A DNA stretch of 64,000 bases from Panorpa germanica (Eukaryota > Arthropoda > Insecta > Mecoptera > Panorpidae). This document shows, piece by piece, positions 1 through 11,587 of the stretch. Under the pieces are notes generated by a model. That model searched no databases. It was not told the origin of the DNA and saw nothing but the letters and a program-made list of their open reading frames with translations. Position 1 is the stretch's first letter; the number at the start of each line of letters is the position of its first letter. The position numbers and the translations under genes are program-made. The DNA is taken from the NCBI GenBank assembly GCA_963678705.1, contig OY783214.1, positions 1,178,001 through 1,242,000 of the forward strand, given 5' to 3'.

Positions 1-649
1 CATTTTCTATATCATGTGTTCTAAATTTTTGCGTAAATAAATAATTCTATTTATTTTACCAATTCGATTTTGTTGTTGTTTGTTGCTGTTTGTTGTTGTT
101 TGTCGTTGTTTGTCGATTTTGATGTTGGATGTTGTATATTGAATATTTATTATATTATTAAAGGGTTTTGTTAGATATTGAGAATTAAAAAACAAAGAAA
201 AAATTATAAGAAATGACAAAAGAAACATATTGAATTTGTGATATGAGTTTTAGAAGTCTGATATTAGAGACTTATCATCATGTTTTGATTGTATCAACCG
301 GCGTTGTCCGTATGTGTTATATTTAGTTAATAAGTGTGTAATGTGAGTCTGTCGTAAAAATTACCGTTATCTACAAATTACCCATAAAGAGGCGTAATGA
401 AATAATTTTAACTTCAATAAAAATAACATATGCTGCTAATGTCTAAGCAAAATATTCGTTAAAAGATATAATTAATATTAAGTAATTCCAAAGTGGTATT
501 ATTATTTAAACATTATAAAAATACAATTTCCGTACAAGCTAATTTCGTAAGCATCACGTAACCATTCAAAGTCGTAACAATCTGCATGTTAATAATATAA
601 TAAATATAAAATATGACAAATAACTTAATACTTAATTCAAATAGTTAAT
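1..649. other. AT-rich sequence without a recognisable gene
   Basis: No open frame here looks like a protein. The only structure is a short simple repeat at about 70-116, built from GTT/GTTT units (tgttgttgtttgttgctg and variants). The minus-strand open frame across it is a low-complexity by-product of that repeat. Confidence 0.6.
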
Positions 650-651
650 AT

Positions 652-1529
652 CCCAGTAAACAATTTGGTGAAGTGCCCTATTTGGTGAAGTTCGAGTCAC
701 TCGTACAATTCTATTCTAACGCTTTACAAGTTCTCTACCTGTCACAGATTTTGTGTTAGTTTTTCATAATAATATTCTCTCTTTTTCCAACATCATTCAT
801 TAAGTATTTCTGTTTCTTTCCCACATGGATTTATTTTTTTTAAATTCACATTCATTTCATTTATTCCAAAGTGAGAAAAAAACGAGATGCGTTAGACAAG
901 AAAAATATATTTTTTACCGTTACACTTGTATACTTGTATAATATTTCGTTCTGTACAGATGCTATCTCCCTCAGATTTCAGAAGATGACATCTATTTATT
1001 TCTTCATTTAAATATTTATATTTTGCAGACTTTAAAAAGTAAAATTCCATTAAGTTTTATACCCCTGCCATCCTTGCTAGTGTAAAGTTTATGACTTATA
1101 CGATGCTAAGACAGAGGTTTTAAACCTAACGCAGACCTGCCGATCGTGGATTTTTGAATCACCAAAACAATGTAAAAAACTAATATAACGAGTATTGTTG
1201 AAGATAATTAATATTCATTAAAAAAATCACGATAATACTAAAGATTACATCTATTTATTTCTTCATTTAAATATTTATATTTTGCAGACTCTAAAATGTA
1301 GAATTCAATTAAGTTTTATACCCCTGCTAGTTTCAAGTTTATAACTCCGGTCATAAATCATAAACCTACTCCGCTTTTAATTCAGCAGTGAACCGTCGTT
1401 GCAATGTCTGTAGCTCATAAAAAGGGCCTTTCCTATGAACGACTAAATAGAAAACGAACACGTTCCAGACAAAAAATTCATGATATGTAATAGAAATTAA
1501 GTAGAATTTACTCCAAAATGTTTACTGGG
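652..1529. mobile_element. MITE-like element with CCCAGTAAAC termini
   Basis: The left end reads tcccagtaaacaatttgg and the right end is its inverse with one change, so the stretch is bounded by inverted repeats of about 19 bases. The flanks allow an AT duplication (650-651 and 1530-1531) or a TA duplication (649-650 and 1531-1532). CCCAG ends with an AT target would suit ISL2EU-type elements; a TA target would suit others, so the superfamily is open. Inside, an ~85-base segment occurs twice in direct orientation (about 988-1071 and 1247-1327) with a few differences. There is no coding capacity, so it is non-autonomous. Confidence 0.6.
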
Positions 1530-1683
1530 ATAACAAAACCGCTGCCAAATTGTTTCTAGTAAAAATCATTATGATATTCCAAATATTGTTATCGCCCAAA
1601 TGATTTAAGGCAATACACTTCGCTATAATAAATAATAGTTTACGTTTGAGAATTAGAACTATTCTATTAGCAAACTTATAAAT

Positions 1684-2325
1684 AAATTTAGTTAGTAGAA
1701 CTCATTGTAATCATAGAACTTAGTATCTAACATTATTACCTCGTTTAGACCTATCGTTGCAATACAATAATTGTATTTAGTAGAAACTAACTTTGTCGTA
1801 GAAACTAGTATGTAGAATTATTATCTATTTTAAACCGATCAGCGCAATACAATATAATAGTTAGTAGAATTCATCGTTGTCGTAGAAACTAGTATGTTAT
1901 AGCATTATTACCTAGTTCAAACCTATCGTCGCAATGAAATCAATTTAGTTAGTAGAATCCATCGTTGTCGTAAAACCTAGTATATAGCATTATTATCTAA
2001 ACCAAACCTATCGTTGCAATACAAATAATTTAGTTAGTAGAATTCATCGTTGTCGTAGAAACTAGTATGTTATAGCAATATTACCTAGTTCAAACCTATC
2101 GTTGCAATACAATCAATTTAGTTAGCTGAACCTATCGCTGTCGTAGAACCTAGTTTATACCATTATTACCTGGACCAAACTTATCGTTGCAATACAATCA
2201 ATTTAGTTAATAGAATCCATCGTTGTCCTAGAGAACCTAGTATATAACATTATTGTCTAGTTCAATCTTACCGTCACAATACAATAGATATAGATATTAG
2301 AACCATTGTTTTAGTATAAGACCAC
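1684..2325. repeat. Tandem satellite, 84-90 bp unit, ~7-8 copies
   Basis: A unit beginning near ttagttagtagaattcatcg and continuing through gttgtcgtagaaactagtat, cattattacctagttcaaac and ctatcgttgcaatacaatca recurs with starts near 1689, 1776, 1859, 1949, 2033, 2123 and 2206, fading by about 2320. Spacing alternates between roughly 84 and 90 bases, suggesting slightly different sub-units. Copies differ at many positions, so the array is not very recent. Confidence 0.85.
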
Positions 2326-2410
2326 AAATTATTCGTAGTAACAAGAAATATTATATTTATATGTCAAGTTAACAGACAAATCTAAGACTTAAGCGACCAA
2401 CCGAAAACCG

Positions 2411-2411
2411 A

Positions 2412-2438
<27 letters not shown>
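2411..2438. repeat. (TA)n microsatellite
   Basis: An uninterrupted TA dinucleotide run of roughly 28 bases. Confidence 0.9.
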
Positions 2439-2446
<8 letters not shown>

Positions 2447-2615
2447 AAACAATTTAAAGAAATATTGATTGTTAAAATCATTGTACATATTAGGTTATAT
2501 TTAATTGAATCAAGCACCGCCTTTTACATGAATTGTGAACCCCGGTAACACGTTCGTTATCACTTGAGCTCAGAGAACGCGTAAACGGTCAGTTCACTGA
2601 GCGATTTCATGCTTA

Positions 2616-3282
2616 GGCCTGTCTCAGTATGGGACCGTATTTAAGCGTCGGCGTATTCGGACGTAAATCGGCGGATTGAATGAGCTACAAAGCAAACCGC
2701 CTATGTGTGTCACAGATGTCTGTAGTCGTGTATTAGGGGGTGTATTGGAGTTCTTTAGCACTTATATAATTTATCATGAGAGCACACTTTAACTTTAATT
2801 TTTATCGATACACTACTGGTATTAAAGGGACTTTAGCATTTATTATATATCTGAGTTCAGGTGGGCGTGAATTTAAATTTAGTTCTATCGTATCGGTATC
2901 GGTATCGGTGTCCATGATTCACTGAAATACAAACATAAACTGCATGCAGAACATACCCATGTCGCCGATAGATTTCATTTGACCCGTATTGCAGCGTAAT
3001 AACAAGCGATGTTAGGTATCCCCTCCAGTCTGAGTCTGTTTGCATTTACAAAGGTTCGGATAGGATATCGTTGTAGAAGTGGTAACGCTTGGATTAAATT
3101 CGCCTTTATACGCTTCTAATGTGCGAGGTAGTGCCGCCCGTATTCGGACTGCTTTGTAGCGTGCAGTCTGAGAGCTCCAGAGCGATCTCATTACATTTAC
3201 ATGGTTCGGATAGGTAAAGCGTAGTAGCCCGAACACGTCCGGCAGAAATTCGCTTAAATACGGTGCCATACTGAGACAGGCC
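2616..3282. mobile_element. PIF/Harbinger-like MITE with TTA target duplication
   Basis: The element starts GGCCTGTCTCAGTATGG and ends with the inverse of that sequence. The inverted repeat runs on for about 35 bases (through ccgtatttaagcg) with one or two differences. TTA lies directly outside both ends (2613-2615 and 3283-3285). A 3-bp TWA duplication with GGCC/GGGC-type termini is the hallmark of PIF/Harbinger elements. At 667 bp and without a transposase frame it is a MITE. A GGTTCGGATAGG motif occurs twice inside (near 3053 and 3203), and there is a short (TATCGG)n run near 2887-2911. Confidence 0.8.
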
Positions 3283-3304
3283 TTACGCGGCATATACTCG
3301 TGGG

Positions 3305-3645
3305 AAGAGCCATTAGTACTATAGATACACAGACTTATGTCGCCGCACTTTGCAAACAAAATTGTGGATCATTGTGATTAGTAAATTTAATTAAATGTGT
3401 TATTACGTATAATACGCCTATTGATACAGACGTATTTCGTCGGGGTTTTACAAACAAATGTAATGTTATTTAACTAGGTGTTATTATCATTGTAGATCAT
3501 TGTGATTTGTAAATTTTGTATTTTGTATTTTTCTATTGTTACTACGCATAATATTTTTGTGATACACAGACGTATGTCGTCAGGTTTACAAACAAATGTA
3601 TTAATATTGATTAACTAGGTATACCATTGTGACTTGTAATTTGAA
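3305..3645. repeat. Diverged tandem repeat, ~100-140 bp unit, three copies
   Basis: The motif series 'gatacacagacgtatgtcgt', 'tttacaaacaaatgta', 'ttaactaggt', 'cattgtgattgtaaatt' appears three times, starting near 3320, 3422 and 3560, with indels between copies. No coding signal. Confidence 0.65.
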
Positions 3646-3797
3646 TGTAATTGTTTTTGTGAAATAACTAAAAAAAAGTACAATTTATTAAGGAGTTGTA
3701 TGTTAACTTATCCTTAATAATATTATATCACATATGGGAGCTTAACATATATTTTATTTAACAAACTGCTTATAATTAAACAACAATAGGGTATAAT

Positions 3798-3805
3798 TTA
3801 CTTAC

Positions 3806-3867
<62 letters not shown>

Positions 3868-3882
3868 GTATATATATGTATA
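3798..3882. repeat. (TA)n microsatellite
   Basis: A long TA-rich run (TATA with rare TTA, TGTA interruptions), about 85 bases. Confidence 0.9.
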
Positions 3883-3986
3883 TTAAATCCCCCTCTGTTG
3901 GCATGAGGAGTTCTTTTCTATTAAATGTTTATCTTTAATTCAATTTTTATCGAACTGTTTTACTGATTTAAACTATTCGTCTAAAT

Positions 3987-4765
3987 AAACCTTTTAACTA
4001 ATTCTAATCAGTTATTTAGCAGCGCCACCTAATTTAAATTAAAGCTGTAAATTAGAAAACCAGCTAATAGAATAATGAACATTAATAACAAGAAAAACCC
4101 AATTAAATATAACAATTGATTAACCATATGGGTTAATCAACCCCGCCTTTCGGTCCGATCTAAGATAGTTTTGCGTTCAATACAAATTGTACAAGTGTTT
4201 CCAAACAATTAATAAAAATAATTATAATAATGCCGGAATCTGATACTAAGCGCTGCACATTGGATATGTGAAAATTAAGGTATATACCTTACATGATAAA
4301 ATAAACCAGATACATATATTTTAATCAAAAAATATAATTATAAAAAAAAAAGAGTACTTAACATTACATATAACAAAAGAATCGTGAAATTATTCCGCGG
4401 CCTCTCCGAGAGAAGGCCGAAGTGTTAAAAATTTATAGTTTTACTTTCAGTCTTTAAATATGAATGTCCTCCTTTCCCATTGGGTTCTTGCGTTTTTATA
4501 CTCTTTTGCAATACGCCTATTTTTTTTATTACTAACAGAGCTTAACCCTCGACCTCCAAAACTCAAATATTTATTTACCTAATATTATTTTTACTTATTC
4601 TAACTGATATTTGTTTTATTACAACCTAATTTGTTTAACTATAAACTTTCTTCTGGCTCTATCTTTAGTCCACTCATCTTTGGACTCAACGACTTTGATT
4701 GGTTACAATTTAATGTATAATGTCGCGATAGGCCAGTGGCGTGAGATGGTTACAATTACCTTCGG
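3987..4765 (+). repeat. Dispersed repeat of unknown type, copy 1
   Basis: About 780 bases recur in the same orientation at 18820-19560. Shared landmarks, in order: agcgccacctaatttaaatt, gctgtaaattagaaaaccag, aaccatatgg, cggtccgatctaagatagtt, agagaaggccga, cccattgggttcttgcgttt, atactcttttgcaat, and a 3' part with ctcaacgactttgattggtt and ataggccagtggcgtgagat. There is no protein frame. The 3' part is partly duplicated at about 4815-4860. No terminal inverted repeat or tail was recognised, so solo LTR, Helitron or SINE-like origin cannot be separated. Confidence 0.65.
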
Positions 4766-4860
4766 AATTAAAACAAAAGATATATCTTAAATATATGAAC
4801 TTTTTTTCCAATTATTTCCAATTTAATGTCGCTAAACGGCCAGAGGCGTTGGATGGTCAC

Positions 4861-5265
4861 ATATATATAGTACAGTAGTACTACTACTAAAGAAGGGCGT
4901 GACTAGGGCTGAATAGGTTTATATGAGGTTTTGAATATCATCCTCATTTGAGCCTAAACATCGTAATTTGTCTGATAACTGCCACATGTAGGCCCAAAGG
5001 AGGAGCAAAAATCCTATGTAAAAGTTTTTACTTTTAAAAGAGTTTTAAATAGCCTATTTGTGGTAATGTCTAAATTATCTATATTATCTGAAAATACACG
5101 GGTAATATGCTGTAATTTTGTGAATATTAATTTTTCTAATTTAGTTTTAGTTCACTGACTTTAGTTTTAGTTTTAGTTCACTTAGTTTTGTCCAATTTAA
5201 TATTCGCAGATCTCTGGTGTTGAGTAGATGCAGAATTCCCTAATTTTGATCAAGCATGCACTACT
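4861..5265. other. Intergenic/repeat spacer with simple repeat
   Basis: No gene seen. At about 5140-5186 the motif TTTAGTTTTAGTTCACT is repeated in tandem two to three times. Confidence 0.5.
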
Positions 5266-5269
5266 TTAA

Positions 5270-7930
5270 GAGAAATGTAAAAAAATACTAAAACTTCAAC
5301 ATCCTAAGGATGATACTGAAACCCTCATGACATATGCTATTATCGCTAATAATTCAACCATGCATAGTAGTACTAAACTAACATCATACGAAGTTCTAAC
5401 AGGACACAGAGAAAACTCAAGAGTATTACAAGCAAACTATTGCCTCACTATGCAAGAACATTATGCACAACAATATAAAAGAAACACACAAATCATATAT
5501 GAACAAATTCATAATACTTTATGTAAAAATAAGGAAAAGATTATTGAAAAACGAAACGAAACAAGGAAACCAATACTACATAAAATTAAAAAAGAGCAAA
5601 AAGGGGGTACAAATAGCACAAAATAAATACCAAGGACCATTCAAGATTATAAAAATTATGGAACATAATAAATATTTACTTGAAAATGTAAAAATTAAGA
5701 AAACTACAATCCCTCAATCACACTGTGACATCCTTATGGTAACACAAGGATTAAATACCGACAAATATAAAAATGGGTATAAAATATAAAATGATCAACG
5801 TATCAGACATCAAGAAACAAACACACAAGCAACACACAAGTTAATTTACGAAAGATATACCTCGTGTAATCTAAGAAAATACGTGGAAACTCTCGTTATC
5901 AATCGCGACACATGCAAGTAGTGCAAATACCATGATTCGAACGCCGCTAATTAACACAAAAACAACTGAGATATCATATAAAATACTAGAGTTACAGCGT
6001 ATCATAAAACATAAACATGACCTTGCCAAGTTTTTTTTTTTATATTTATTTACTTATTTGCCTTGACTTTCTTTCGTCATAGCCACCATCAAACATTTTT
6101 ATACATCTTTTATAATTTATACTCGTAATTCAATTTTACAAATTTCTAAATATTTTAATAATTCACTAATTAATTTTGAATCACTTAACAAAAATTTAGT
6201 ATTAACAGGAAAAGTTTTAATCACATCTAATATTTCACTATTGAATTTTGATCTTTCTAAACTATAATTTATGCATTCACTAGCTGTCCCGGCCACGCGT
6301 TGCTGTGTCTAACGTTTTTGTCATATTACATTACATAGCGCCATCTATTGAATGTCGCCATCATCAACGCCAGATGTCATATGTCATATACAGATAATTA
6401 ATAGACAAATAATTTGCAATAAGATAATATTGCAATCATAAATTGAGATGCAAGCTATCCTATCTTTCAAGTTGGATCAAACTGCACCCGGTGTACAAAT
6501 TTGATTAAAATCGGTTTAGTAGTTTAGGCGTCCATCGCGGAGAGACAACGTGACACGTAATTTATATATATATTAAGATATATAATATGATCCAAAGTTC
6601 CTTCTTCACCACATTGACAGACGTCAGATTTAATATTAATTTTGAACATGTGAGCTGGAGTTTTGCAATGATTACTTTTGATTCTGGGAACGCATTAACA
6701 AAAAACGAACATTTTAACAGTTACCTTATCCTATCAATCCACAAACCCTTTATAATTATAAAAAAATTATATCTGTATCTGCATACCAAAAACATACCAA
6801 CGTCAATTTAATATTAAACATCCCTTTGATAAATCCTATAGCTTTTACCTATTATCATTTATACGCCCTACCTGTACTCAGTCAGATAAACTTTCAAATG
6901 ATTTTACCTCACAAACCACTAATTCTAATCAATGAAAATCAATGCATACTACATAAACAACCTTGTGATGAAGTTTTTAAGACTTGTGTCAACTACACGA
7001 AAACCCCTATGCTGGAATACTGGCCAGCGAAGTACATCTTCTCAGAAACGAAGTAAAAAATTGTGAACCAGTATACATTACCCTGAACCCAAAATACAAC
7101 CTATAAAAGACTATGCGTGGCATGCCATATACTTCAATAAACAGTAAAACAGAAAAACTCCAATGTGTAGAGGAAACCTGACAAACCAAACAACACTGGA
7201 AGGAGCATACATCATTTAGCTTCAACATAATTGCACTCTCGAAACCAATAATATAACTTTAATAACTTATAAAAAATATTTAGATACAAATTTCAAACTG
7301 AATTTATTACCTTAACCTAAATTAGAAAATACTAATATATCTTTAATTCAGAATATTAAAATTTCACATATTAATTTAGATAATATAGAAAAACTGCAAA
7401 ATAACAGATGCCTGATGTTCCTAAACCAATCACCCCTATTATGATATATATTAATAATAGGTTATCCATAATTATATATATATATATTAATACGACTATC
7501 AAGTCATTTGATAATAAAATTGTATCGTAGGATGGAGGGAATACGTAAGAAATTTGGTTACCTAAATTGATTGTTACCTATTGAGCTACTACGAACTAAA
7601 TGCACTGTCAAAGTAGTAAAAATGAACCAGTTAAAACTAACTAAACCTAATGTAGGACCTAGTTACATTACTCGGTATTCGTAAAGTAAATACCAAAGTT
7701 ATTATCGTAACTATGTTGTAGTATTTTATATAACTATAATATATATAATTATAAAGAAATAATATTTCTTTAGTCAGTCTGTCGGTAAAACAGTGACCGG
7801 TCAGTGAAAAAATATACTCATCAACGCAATAGATGTATCTGTAGAAATAAGGGTTCAACTCGACAGAACCCACGTTTTTAGTTAGTGAGTTATATCGAGT
7901 GATATATTTTTAGGTTATATTAAAACAAGA
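5270..7930 (+). mobile_element. Endogenous errantivirus-like Ty3/gypsy fossil (integrase end, env-like part, possible 3' LTR)
   Basis: At 5327-5789 the sequence encodes the C-terminal part of a gypsy/errantivirus integrase: a motif like YAIIANNSTMHSSTK followed by a basic tail with KYQGPFKIIKI. Around 6830-7060 lies an env-like stretch (FTYYHLYALPV, then a Cys-containing segment) resembling the F-type envelope of insect errantiviruses. After about 7540, following a purine-rich run, comes a region with TATA-like and TCAGT initiator-like motifs that may be a 3' LTR; its limits are not fixed. The copy is broken, with several breaks, and looks old. A 299-bp Helitron lies inside it. Gag, protease and reverse transcriptase are not seen here. 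Confidence 0.55.
6280..6578 (-). mobile_element. Short non-autonomous Helitron, 299 bp
   Basis: Read on the minus strand it starts TCTTAATATATATATAAATT at 6578 and ends in a GC-rich segment closing with GGCCGGGACAGCTAG at 6280. The base before TC is A and the base after CTAG is T. TC start, CTRR end and insertion between A and T without target duplication are the Helitron rules. It has no coding capacity. The 3' end resembles the ends of the two coding Helitron families further right (GCCGGGTCAGCTAG and GCCGGGTTTGCTAG). It lies inside the errantivirus fossil, so it is younger than that insertion. Confidence 0.75.
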
Positions 7931-8170
7931 TAGAAAGAAATCGACAATTTATGGTAAAGAATAAACTTTAAATGTCGATTTTTTAAATTTTAGATAAATT
8001 TAAAGTTAAACAATGTAATTAATGAAATATGTATGTAAATTAGCAACTTTAAATTTCAGAATCAACACATGAGTTTATTTAAAATTTACAATTCCTAATA
8101 AAACTGGAGACATAATAGAACTGGAGTTTTATAGAACGACATTTCTAGTAAAAAAAAACTACGCTTTAGC
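7931..8170. other. AT-rich spacer between two LTR-element fossils
   Basis: No feature recognised. The stretch has two related ctttaaat/atttaaagtt motifs but no clear repeat boundary. Confidence 0.4.
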
Positions 8171-8179
8171 TTTGTTGTA

Positions 8180-10690
8180 TAGGGGTCAACAGACTTTTCC
8201 GTCTGAAATGTGATATGAGTAACCTCTATTGACACACCGGACGGAAGTTTTTTGAGGTCCCAAATGAGTTAAAGCCAACAAGTAAGCACACTGCTATATT
8301 GTCTTCTGACGAGTTTACAAAAATAAAAAATTCGACAAAAAGAAGACACCAAACATGCGCTGTAAGCATCCCTCTAAATACATATTTAAAAAAAATATAT
8401 TTAGATGAAAGTGAAAATTTACAATTTAGTGACCAATATTTAGATGAGATTACAGAAAGGACAATGGTTGCACACAATTACACTAATAGCAATGCGCCAG
8501 CGAGAAAAAATATAGGATAAATTGCTGGAAGGTTTTTAATACAACATTTTTTAAATAAAACATAAAATGCTGACCAATGGATTAGTGAATTTAAGAATGA
8601 ATGTGAAGGATTTGTGATTCCACATGATGAAGGGAAAATTAAAATATTAAAATATCTCCTACAAAAGCAGTGCTTAGATTGGTATAGCAGTATGGTTATA
8701 AAATTGACGGTAAATTCCGAGTGGCCTGTATGGAAGGACCACTTTTGTGAAACCTATAGAAATAAAGGTTGGTCATAAGTACAATCGCATTTTTATTTAA
8801 ATTTCAAGATAGATGAATGGATTACTGGATTATGCCACAAAAAAGGAGAGACTCTTATTAGAGGTCAACAATCATATCGACACTCAAACAATGATAAATT
8901 GTTTGTTTTAAATGATTATTGACTACGTAATGGATAGAATTGATAAAGAAACTGTAAAATCAACCGCAAGCCTCTACAATGAAATTGAAAAACACGAATA
9001 TGCAGCGAACAAAAACAATATTAGTAAGAATAAAAGAAATGCGTATTACTATGAAGGAAAATCTGAAAAAATTAAACCATGTAAAAATTGTGAAAATTTA
9101 AATAATGGTATTCGGATCCATCCTGAAGAAAAGTGCTTATTTAAACAGACAGAAGAATACAGTCATAAAGAAAAATATAAAGAAACCGTAAACAATATAG
9201 TGATAGATGTTGAACTTAAATATACTTATACAAAAACGAAAGTTAATACAATTTATTATAGTCAAACTATTATTAGATGCACAATTAAAAACATTTGGCA
9301 TATATGATTCAGGCTCATACGTTTCTATAACTAACTTGAAATTAATAAAACTGAAAAGAGAAAGAGAGAATTATTCCAAAAATGATAAATTAATCACAAT
9401 TAATGTTAAATGTTAAAAAAACAATTGCTTTGACAACTATTAAAAGAAAAAAAAATCATATGGAAGAAAATGAAACAAACAGCAAAGCTACTAGATAAAA
9501 ATCTTATACAAGAATCTTATAGTCCGATTGCAACTCCGATGACTTTGGCATACAAAAAAAGAAAAGAAAACAAAAAATTAAGATAATGTATAGATTTATT
9601 AGATCTAAATAAAATAGTAGTACCTCAAGCTCAACCATTTCCATTGATGGACGGCCTAGTGATTAAGACAAGATAATCAACATATGTTACAACACTGGAC
9701 ATCAATTCAGCCTTGTGGTCAATCCCGTTAAGAATTAAAGTTAGAAAAAAACAGCCTCTGTAACGCAGAAAGCGTTACCTTTTGGTTTACAGACATTACC
9801 TATAAATCACATATAAAGACAGCTGTTTTTCAAAGGATACTAGGTAACATATTAAGAAAGTGTAAGAATAATGATTAATTGCAGTAAACTACATAGATGA
9901 TATTCTGATATTTTCTAAGACTTTATCTGAGCACAATAACCATGTAACACAATTGTATGAAAATATAAAGAGGGAGGATTTTCTAAAATTCACAAAAGGT
10001 AAATTTGCTTTAGACTCAGTGAGATATCTCGGTAATGTAATACATAATAATACTGTACGTCCAGTAAGAGATAATTTAGTTTCAATAAACGATTTCCCAA
10101 TACTAAAAACTAAGAAAAATATTATTCATTTTCTGTGGAAAGTTAATTTCTATCATGATTATATACCTAAAAGTGCGGTAATTTTAGAACCCCTTCATAA
10201 TTTACTTAAAAAAAGTCTGAAATTTATTTGGTCTGCAGATTGTCATAAATCTTTTGAAAACAAAAAATTTATTGTAGGCTAAGAAATATTTGAACTGAGT
10301 TTGCAAATAAACATTTACACAGAAGCATCTTTGAAAGGTATTGGGGCAATGTTAAAACAAACACAACCAAAAGGAAAAGATAAACCAGTGGCATACTTCT
10401 CAAAAAAATTAGATCAAGAACAAAAAAGGCTGTTTATTTAGAATATTTAGCTAGTAAGGAAGCAATAAGATACTGGCAATACTGGATAATAGGTAGGTCG
10501 CTTGCAGTATATTCTGACATGATATCTATAAAAAATGAAACGAGAGAACAGAATAAATGTGGTCTAATGTCACATTTAGGTACAGTTAGAAGACAATTTG
10601 GCACAAAGTCTCCAATCTGTAACAATACGACAAGTGCAGGCGGGGCAAAAACTAGAGAAATAGAGGAACGCGTTGAACTCGTCTAAAAAG
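8180..10690 (+). mobile_element. Ty3/gypsy fossil 2: gag, protease, reverse transcriptase, RNase H
   Basis: Parts lie in the normal gypsy order. Gag-like sequence is at about 8300-9200 (capsid-like QKQCLDWYSSMV near 8665). An aspartic protease motif (YDSGSYVSIT) is near 9305. Reverse transcriptase begins near 9480 (SPIATPMTLAYKK, CIDLLDLNKIVVPQAQPFP) and continues through 9953-10280 (KFALDSVRYLGNVIHNN). RNase H starts near 10310 (IYTEASLKGIGAMLKQ). The copy is broken, with many breaks, and looks old. No LTR was recognised at either end. Confidence 0.75.
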
Positions 10691-11587
10691 ATGACAAGCA
10701 ACTGGCTAACTGGTTGCTAACTGACCCCAGTTAGCACAACTTGTAATACAGTTACGATGACCAGCACTATCAAGCCAGTCGCATGCGATGGAACAATCTC
10801 ATGGCAAGAATATGAGGTTCAATTTACAGTTATAGCGGAATTCAATGGCTGTAGTGACAGAGATTGTGCAGGCCAGTTAGCGGCTATATTGAGGGGCTCA
10901 GCAATTTTTGCTTTCTAAAACATGAAAACAGACGAGTGTTGAAGCTACACAGCTCTTAAAGCAAGTGCGCAACTTGTAAACAGCTCCGAGATCAAATGGT
11001 GAGTGAATCGTGTCGCAGGCAGAGCTCCCACAGAAGCACTATGAAATTCAGAGGTTCAATATTTCGGATAGGCGGTACTGGAGCGCAAAATAAAAGAGCA
11101 CATATTAATAGCAAAACCGAAAAACATAAACGATGCCCTTGCAGCTGCGCTTTAAATGTAAACGTCGGCCATATTCCTGACGTGAGCCATATAAGGTGCG
11201 CCGTTTTTGCATCACCCTCTCATTCCACCCCTACTATGAACGATGTGCTTATGCGATTGGCAGACCACGAGGATTGAAAAAAGAACCGTTACAATCCAGG
11301 AATATTACAAGAGGTCGGCGATGGTCTTACAACAGAGGAAGAAACTCAACTGCGATTGGCACAACCTCGGAAAGAGGACCCTCGAAATCAACTTCCCATA
11401 CGGAGAGGCAGACGGGAAACGAGTCGCAGTCAGTCTAACGGGAACGACCCTGCCTGCTGTTCCGATTAAGAGAATCCATATTATTGCAACCGGAACAATA
11501 AGAGGAATAACTAGGGAAACAATTGTAATGGGATACATTGAATATCGTCTCTGCAAATTTCTGATTGACACTGGTGCCACGTAATCA

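Noticed and set aside
1684-2325. CRISPR-like array
   Set aside because: Units are tandem without unique spacers, and the context is a eukaryotic nuclear genome.
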